A DNA stretch of 64,000 nt, from positions 248,001 through 312,000 of the forward strand of contig NZ_CP051774.1 in assembly GCF_012913485.1 (NCBI RefSeq), written 5' to 3'. The stretch comes from Luteolibacter luteus. Its GTDB lineage: Bacteria; Verrucomicrobiota; Verrucomicrobiia; Verrucomicrobiales; Akkermansiaceae. Position numbers and translations under genes: made by a program. How positions within the stretch are numbered: position 1 is the first letter of the stretch; every line of letters begins with the position of its first letter. Positions 58,935-64,000 of this stretch are shown here, in pieces. The notes under the pieces were generated by a model. That model was not told the origin of the DNA. It ran no database searches and saw nothing but the letters and a program-made list of their open reading frames with translations.

Positions 58935-60062
58935 ATGAAATCCTATCCCGTCATCCTTTTCACCGCAGTCTTGCTCACGGCGTGCAAGCCCGGCGGCGGC
59001 CATTCCCCCCGCTACGAGACGGTCTCGATCAGCCGCGGCTCGCTGACCTCCTACGTCACCGCCACCGGCACCCTGAGTGCCGTGGTGAGCGTGGATGTCG
59101 GCAGCCAGGTTTCCGGCCGCATCGTCACGCTGAATGCCGACTACAATTCGCCGGTGAAAAAAGGCGAGCTGGTCGCCGAGATCGACCCCTCCGTCTACCA
59201 GGCCAAGGTGAAGGAGGCGGAAGGCGATCTTGCCAGCGCTGAGGCAAATGTCGTGCTGAAGGAAAAGCAGCTCGCCCGCACGAAGATGCTGGTCCCGATC
59301 AAGGCCGCTGCTGAGATCGACCTGGAGCAAGTCGTCGCGGAACTCGCCCAGGCGAAGGCCACGGTGACGATGAAGGAAGCGGTGTTGGACCGCGCCCGCG
59401 CGGATTTGAGCTTCTGCAAGATCCTCGCCCCCGTCGATGGCATCGTGATCTCGCGAAAGGTCGATATCGGCCAGACGGTGACCGCGGCGATGACCACGCC
59501 CGTGCTCTACACCATCGCCCAGGACATCCGCGAAATGCAGATCGTGGCATCCGTTTCCGAAGCCGACATCGGCCAGGTGAAGCCCGGGCAGAGCGTCGAC
59601 TTCAAGGTGGATGCCTATCCGGACGAGGCCTTCCACGGCACCCTGACCCAGATCCGCAAGGCACCGGTCACCAAGGAAAATGTGGTGACCTACGAGACGA
59701 TCATCACCGTGAACAACGAGGAGCAAAAACTGCTGCCGGGCATGACTGCGGAAGTTTCCGTCCTCGTGGCCGAGCGTGCGGACGTGGCGAAGATCCCGAA
59801 TTCCGCGCTACGCTTCAGCCCGCCGGAAGGAACCCCGGTGAACTCCAGTGGCGACATGAAACTCGAGCGCCGCCAGCAGCTGGTCTACGTGGCCGGAGAT
59901 GACGGGAAAAGCCTCCAGGCCGCGATCGTGACCACCGGCATCACCGATGGAACCGATACCGAAGTGCTGGGCGGAATCGATCACGGGACAAAGGTCGTCA
60001 TCTCTGCCACCGGCACCGGCCGGAAGGGCATGATGCCCGAAGGCGGACCACCACCCACCTAA
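58935..60062 (+). CDS. MacA-like periplasmic adaptor (membrane fusion) lipoprotein
   Basis: 375-residue adaptor of an ABC-driven efflux pump. MKSYPVILFTAVLLTAC is a lipoprotein signal with lipobox L-T-A-C, so ATG 58935 is chosen over the long open frame upstream. Lipoyl-like halves (SGRIVTLNADYNSPVKKGEL, in part, and CKILAPVDGIVISRKVDIGQ) flank a helical hairpin (about 85-150) with Ala/Lys/Glu heptads; beta-barrel and membrane-proximal domains follow. Next come the ATPase and permease genes. A TolC-like outer membrane channel is not encoded here. Confidence 0.92.
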   Translation: MKSYPVILFTAVLLTACKPGGGHSPRYETVSISRGSLTSYVTATGTLSAVVSVDVGSQVSGRIVTLNADYNSPVKKGELVAEIDPSVYQAKVKEAEGDLASAEANVVLKEKQLARTKMLVPIKAAAEIDLEQVVAELAQAKATVTMKEAVLDRARADLSFCKILAPVDGIVISRKVDIGQTVTAAMTTPVLYTIAQDIREMQIVASVSEADIGQVKPGQSVDFKVDAYPDEAFHGTLTQIRKAPVTKENVVTYETIITVNNEEQKLLPGMTAEVSVLVAERADVAKIPNSALRFSPPEGTPVNSSGDMKLERRQQLVYVAGDDGKSLQAAIVTTGITDGTDTEVLGGIDHGTKVVISATGTGRKGMMPEGGPPPT

Positions 60063-60085
60063 CCAAGCAAGCCGTATCAAGCGCC

Positions 60086-60847
60086 ATGAATCCCGCCACC
60101 ATCCAACTCTCCGACGTGAGCAAGGTCTACCGCTCCGGCGACATGGAGCTGCGTGCCGTGAAGAACCTTTCGCTGGAAGTCCGGCGCGGCGAATTCGTCG
60201 CCATCATGGGTCCCAGTGGCTCGGGAAAGTCCACACTCATGAACATGCTCGGCTGCCTGGACCGGCCGACGGAAGGCACCTATTTGTTAGACGGCGTGTC
60301 GCTCGCGAACTCCAGCCGCAAGGAGCTGTCCCGCGTGCGGAATGGGAAAATCGGCTTTGTCTTTCAGAACTTTAATCTGCTTTCCCGCACCACCGCATGT
60401 GAAAACGTGGAACTGCCGATGTGCTACAGCAGTCCCGGCGTGTCCGCTGGCGAACGCCGCAAGCGCGCGCTGGAGTCCCTGGAGAAAGTGGGCCTTGGCG
60501 CACGCACCGATCACCGCCCGAATCAACTCTCCGGGGGCCAGCAGCAACGTGTCGCCATCGCACGCGCGCTGGTAAATCGCCCCGAGCTGCTGCTCGCTGA
60601 CGAGCCGACGGGCAATTTGGATACACGCACCAGCATCGAGATCATGGGCCTTTTTCAGGAGCTCAATGACGCGGGCATCACCATCGTGATGGTCACCCAC
60701 GAGCTCGACATCGCGGCCTACTGCAAGCGCAACGTGGTGATGCGCGATGGCCGGATCGTCCGCGACACGATCGTGGAAAACAGGACCTTCGCCCGCGATC
60801 AGCGCGCCGAGCTCGATGCTTCCGAACTGCAGGCGGACCTCGTCTGA
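60086..60847 (+). CDS. ABC transporter ATPase (MacB/LolD type)
   Basis: 253-residue ATPase. Walker [10 protein letters not shown] (about residues 40-48), Q loop QNFNLL, signature [15 protein letters not shown], Walker [13 protein letters not shown] and switch His in VTHELD are complete. In E. coli MacB the ATPase is fused to the permease; here they are separate genes. It follows the adaptor by 23 bp and precedes the permease by 12 bp. Confidence 0.95.
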   Translation: MNPATIQLSDVSKVYRSGDMELRAVKNLSLEVRRGEFVAIMGPSGSGKSTLMNMLGCLDRPTEGTYLLDGVSLANSSRKELSRVRNGKIGFVFQNFNLLSRTTACENVELPMCYSSPGVSAGERRKRALESLEKVGLGARTDHRPNQLSGGQQQRVAIARALVNRPELLLADEPTGNLDTRTSIEIMGLFQELNDAGITIVMVTHELDIAAYCKRNVVMRDGRIVRDTIVENRTFARDQRAELDASELQADLV

Positions 60848-60859
60848 ACTCCTACCGCC

Positions 60860-62092
60860 ATGGGAACCTTGCTCCAACGTTTCGTCCTCACCCTCGGCAT
60901 CGCCCTGCGTGCGCTGCGGAGGAACAAGATGCGGTCCACGTTGACCGCCATCGGCATCATCATCGGCGTGGCCTCCGTGGTGCTGATGGTTTCGATCGGC
61001 AAGGGCGCTCAGGTGAAGATCGAAAACCAGGTATCCGCGCTGGGTTCGAACCTCATCCTCGTCTTCCCGGGTAGCAAGAGTTCACAGGGAGTGAACTCAG
61101 GGATGGGCAGTGCCAGCACGCTGACACTCGCGGATGCTGCGGCGATCCGGAAGGAAGTGACCGGCGTGGTAGCGGGCAGCCCCGAAGTCAGCGTCACCAC
61201 GCAGGCCATTGCGAACGGGCGAAACTGGTCGACCAGCGTGATGGGTTCCTCGCCAGAATATGTGAAGATCCGCGATTGGCCGGTGGAGCGTGGATCCATG
61301 TTCACGGATCGCGAGGTGGACGGAAATGCGAAGGTCGCGGTGATCGGCAGCAAGGTGGCGCACGAATTGTTCGGCCCCATCGATCCCATCGGCCAGACCG
61401 TTCGCATCAAGAACATTCCTTTCACGATCATCGGCCAGTTGGCGGCGAAGGGCGCAGGCATGGGCGGGCAGAATCAGGATGACCGCATCCTCGTCCCCTA
61501 CACCACCGCGATGCGTCGCCTAACAGGCGATACCTACCTGCGGTCGATAAATCTCCAGATCAAGGGCAGCGATCACATGGAGTCCGCCCAGCAACAGATC
61601 ACGGCTCTGCTCCGCCAGCGTCACCGGCTGGGCGAGGGACCGGACGATGACTTCAATATCTTCAACCAGAAGGATATTGCGGACACGCTCGGAACGATCA
61701 CTACGATGCTGACCTATTTCCTCGGTGCCGTCGCGGGGCTGTCCCTGCTCGTCGGTGGCATCGGCATCATGAATATCATGCTGGTGAGCGTGACCGAGCG
61801 CACACGGGAGATCGGCATCCGCATCGCCATCGGTGCGCAACCGGGCGATATCCTGCTGCAATTCCTTATCGAATCCGTGACCCTAAGCTTGCTCGGCGGC
61901 GCGATCGGCGTCGGACTGGGAATCGCCGGTTCGTGGGTCGCGAGCATGGTGCCGGATTTCAAGGCGATCGTCACCGCGAATAGCATCTTGCTGGCCTTCA
62001 GCGTCAGCTTCGTGATCGGAGTCTTCTTCGGCTTCTATCCTGCACGGAAGGCCGCGGTGATGGATCCCATCGACGCGCTGCGGTTCGAGTGA
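60860..62092 (+). CDS. MacB-like FtsX-type ABC permease
   Basis: 410-residue permease. The first helix (STLTAIGIIIGVASVVLMVS, about residues 33-52) is followed by a large periplasmic MacB_PCD domain (about 55-260), then three helices of the FtsX domain (around 285-305, 335-360 and 370-395) with VTERTREIGIRIAIGA between them. This is the mechanotransmission-type topology. With the adaptor and ATPase it forms an efflux set for peptides, lipids or antibiotics; the LytS/LytT genes immediately upstream probably control it. Confidence 0.93.
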   Translation: MGTLLQRFVLTLGIALRALRRNKMRSTLTAIGIIIGVASVVLMVSIGKGAQVKIENQVSALGSNLILVFPGSKSSQGVNSGMGSASTLTLADAAAIRKEVTGVVAGSPEVSVTTQAIANGRNWSTSVMGSSPEYVKIRDWPVERGSMFTDREVDGNAKVAVIGSKVAHELFGPIDPIGQTVRIKNIPFTIIGQLAAKGAGMGGQNQDDRILVPYTTAMRRLTGDTYLRSINLQIKGSDHMESAQQQITALLRQRHRLGEGPDDDFNIFNQKDIADTLGTITTMLTYFLGAVAGLSLLVGGIGIMNIMLVSVTERTREIGIRIAIGAQPGDILLQFLIESVTLSLLGGAIGVGLGIAGSWVASMVPDFKAIVTANSILLAFSVSFVIGVFFGFYPARKAAVMDPIDALRFE

Positions 62093-62525
62093 AGCGGGAA
62101 GCAGGCGACCTGCCGGCAACCTGCCGGGAAACATGACCTAACAACGCTCCCTCTTCGGGAGAAGAGGGCGCGCCTTGCAAGATCGCGGTGGTATCGATGG
62201 CCACCCGACCTCCGGCATTCCCGCCGCCCCTGGCGATCTCTGTTTCCTCGAGCGCAAGATTCCTGCCCTGGCTCAGACCAAATACCCTTTTATCGGTAGA
62301 GATTTAATCTTTACAAAGCGGAGCTATTTACGAAGCTTTCCCCCGCCTCGCTCCCGCAAGGGAAGCTGCCGACTTCATCATGGAGAGGACAGGCCCGTCG
62401 CCACGACCGCGACTGAATGCCAAGGATCCATCACCACCTAGAGGATCCGCCCACCGGCAAAATCCGGCGCAGGCACGCACAACCACGCCGGTCCGCTGAT
62501 GTTTCCAAATCCTACTTTCGATTCC
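62093..62525. other. Intergenic region before the sulfatase gene
   Basis: 433 bp with no gene seen. It contains a perfect 8-bp hairpin CCCTCTTC/GAAGAGGG (62149-62168) with no T run, and an AT-rich patch (about 62279-62335) that may hold the sulfatase promoter. ACCTGCCGG appears twice in tandem near 62108-62128. Confidence 0.4.
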
Positions 62526-63962
62526 ATGAACCCGATCCGCGTGGCTCTGCCCACCTTCCTGTTGTCCCTCGCCGCCCTCGCCCATGCCGCGGACCGTCCG
62601 AACATCGTCTTCATCCTCGCCGATGACCTCGGCTACACGGACGTCTCCACCTATGGCAGCAAGTACTACGAGACCCCGAACATCGACCGCCTCGCCCAGG
62701 AAGGAGTAAAGTTCACCAATGGCTACACGAATGGTCCCAACTGCCAGCCCACGCGCGCCGCGCTGATCAGCGGCCAGTACGGACCGCGCACCGGAATCTA
62801 CACGGTAGGAAATATCGATCGCTTCGATTGGAAAAGCCAGGCACTGCGCCCCGCGGACAACGTCGTCACCCTCCCCGCCGACAAGATCACCATCGCGCAG
62901 TCGCTGAAGAACGCAGGCTACGCCACCGGCCTCTTCGGCAAGTGGCACCTCGGCGGCCAACCCGCGGCTCATCCCTCGAAGCGCGGCTTCGATGAAGCCA
63001 TCGTCTCGAACGGCAAGCACTTCAACTTCGTCACCGATCCCAAGGTCTCCTATCCGGAAGGCACCTACCTCGCCGACTTCCTCACGGACAAGGCTGTCGA
63101 TTTCATCGAGCGCCACAAGGACGGCCCCTTCTTCCTCTACGTCCCGCACTTCGGCGTGCACTCGCCTTATGAAGCGAAGAAGGAGCTGATCGAGAAGTTC
63201 AAGGCGAAGCCGGCGGTCGGCGGCCACAAGGATCCGGTCTATGCCGCCATGCTCGCGAGCGTGGACGAGAGCGTGGGCCGCATCACCGCGAAGCTCGATG
63301 AACTCGGCCTTGCGGAGAACACGCTGGTGATCTTCTCCAGCGACAATGGCGGCGTGGGCGGCTACCAGCGCGAGGGTATCCAGGCAAAGGACACCACCGA
63401 CAATGCACCGCTGAAGGCTGGCAAGGGCAGCCTTCACGAAGGTGGCATCCGCGTCCCCTACGTCTTCCGTTGGAAGGGCACCATCCCCGCAGGCACCGTG
63501 TCGAAGCAGCCCATCGCCTCGATCGATCTTTACCCCTCCACCTTGGAACTCGCAAAGGCCCAAAAGCCCGAAGGCTACACGCTCGATGGCGTGAGCTATG
63601 CCGCGCTCCTGAAGGATCCCGAACACGGGAAGGTAGAGCGTGACGCGATCTTCTGGCACTTCCCCGGCTACCTCGGCGCGGGCAATAACACCTGGCGCAC
63701 GAAGCCCGCCAGCGCCGTGCGCAGCGGCCCGTGGAAGCTCATTCAAAGCCTCGAAGACCGCTCCGTGCAGCTCTATGATCTGGACGCGGACATCGGCGAG
63801 AAGAACAACCTCGCGGAATCCCAACCGGAGAAAGCGAAGGAACTCCTCGCGAAGCTCGATGCATGGCGCGAGTCGATCAAGGCCCCGCTGCCAACCAAGA
63901 ACGAGGCACAGGCCAATGGCGCGCCGAAGGGCGGCAAGAAGAAGCGGAAGCGCAACCAGTGA
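62526..63962 (+). CDS. Exported type I sulfatase
   Basis: 478-residue enzyme hydrolysing sulfate esters. ATG 62526 gives a signal peptide (VALPTFLLSLAALAHAAD). The metal-binding start NIVFILADDLGYTDVSTYG and the formylglycine motif in GPNCQPTRAAL (C-x-P-x-R, about residue 71) are intact, as is GKWHLGG. A later FSSDNGG completes the metal site. The C-terminus ends in a basic tail (GGKKKRKRNQ). A formylglycine-generating enzyme must be supplied elsewhere. Such sulfatases are numerous in polysaccharide-degrading Verrucomicrobiota. Substrate unknown. Confidence 0.95.
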   Translation: MNPIRVALPTFLLSLAALAHAADRPNIVFILADDLGYTDVSTYGSKYYETPNIDRLAQEGVKFTNGYTNGPNCQPTRAALISGQYGPRTGIYTVGNIDRFDWKSQALRPADNVVTLPADKITIAQSLKNAGYATGLFGKWHLGGQPAAHPSKRGFDEAIVSNGKHFNFVTDPKVSYPEGTYLADFLTDKAVDFIERHKDGPFFLYVPHFGVHSPYEAKKELIEKFKAKPAVGGHKDPVYAAMLASVDESVGRITAKLDELGLAENTLVIFSSDNGGVGGYQREGIQAKDTTDNAPLKAGKGSLHEGGIRVPYVFRWKGTIPAGTVSKQPIASIDLYPSTLELAKAQKPEGYTLDGVSYAALLKDPEHGKVERDAIFWHFPGYLGAGNNTWRTKPASAVRSGPWKLIQSLEDRSVQLYDLDADIGEKNNLAESQPEKAKELLAKLDAWRESIKAPLPTKNEAQANGAPKGGKKKRKRNQ

Positions 63963-64000
63963 TCGCCCTGATTAACGCTACCCACATCGAATTGTTAGAT

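Noticed and set aside
62149-62168. Hairpin after the MacB-like permease as a terminator
   Set aside because: The stem is perfect but no T run follows in either direction, so an intrinsic terminator is not supported.

Overview
The window is about 60-63% GC and tightly packed, with roughly 50 protein genes, one tRNA and a few degraded genes. It looks like a chromosomal piece from a Verrucomicrobiota member, probably a Verrucomicrobiaceae/Luteolibacter-type bacterium. This is inferred from gene content: secreted proteins ending in a DPDxDGxxNLxEYA module, an ELWxSDGT-repeat protein, a DUF1080 protein, a secreted sulfatase, a MoxR/DUF58/Bat operon, and a Rho factor with a long Lys/Ala- and Arg-rich N-terminal extension. 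Most start codons, including those of ribosomal genes, have no recognisable Shine-Dalgarno sequence and follow a C-rich stretch.

Layout. 1-5.6 kb: five anchored or exported paralogues built from short helical 'W-x3-D-P-x2-A' repeats (a sixth lies at 11.3-12.5 kb), beside a cell-wall amidase. 6.4-11 kb: a lipoprotein, two convergent overlapping membrane paralogues, and a GntR-regulated ABC transporter with a clear palindromic operator. 12.5-14.5 kb: two tandem aldo/keto reductase-like exported proteins that have lost the whole catalytic tetrad. 15-18.2 kb: a large exported beta-repeat protein, an IS5 transposase scar and tRNA-Leu(CAG). 18.3-26.7 kb: M16 peptidase, an exported protein, AraC and VOC proteins, and the ELWxSDGT propeller-like protein.

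26.9-29.3 kb: rpsM-rpsK-rpsD (without rpoA/rplQ following) and a DUF1080 protein. 29.6-37.9 kb: MoxR, DUF58, BatA-like and VWA genes, interrupted by a small-protein/nucleotidyltransferase pair (the latter with an in-frame stop) and by two tandem membrane paralogues of unknown function. 38-48.2 kb: housekeeping genes (rho, yebC, trpS, mfd) with a hydrolase, an SDR and a secreted unknown. 48.8-53.2 kb: a 1471-residue exported mosaic protein with three ~303-residue discoidin-like/TSP3 repeats. 53.7-56.1 kb: a GMC dehydrogenase with its Tat-exported partner subunit. 56.3-62.1 kb: a pentapeptide protein, then a LytS/LytT two-component system directly upstream of a MacA/MacB-type efflux set, with direct repeats matching the LytTR-domain binding consensus between them. 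62.5-64 kb: a secreted sulfatase.

No CRISPR array, prophage, secondary-metabolite cluster or complete insertion sequence was seen. The best candidates for undescribed biology are the W-DP repeat family, the catalytically dead AKR pair, the two unknown membrane paralogues inside the MoxR/Bat operon, and the C-terminal module shared by otherwise unrelated exported proteins.
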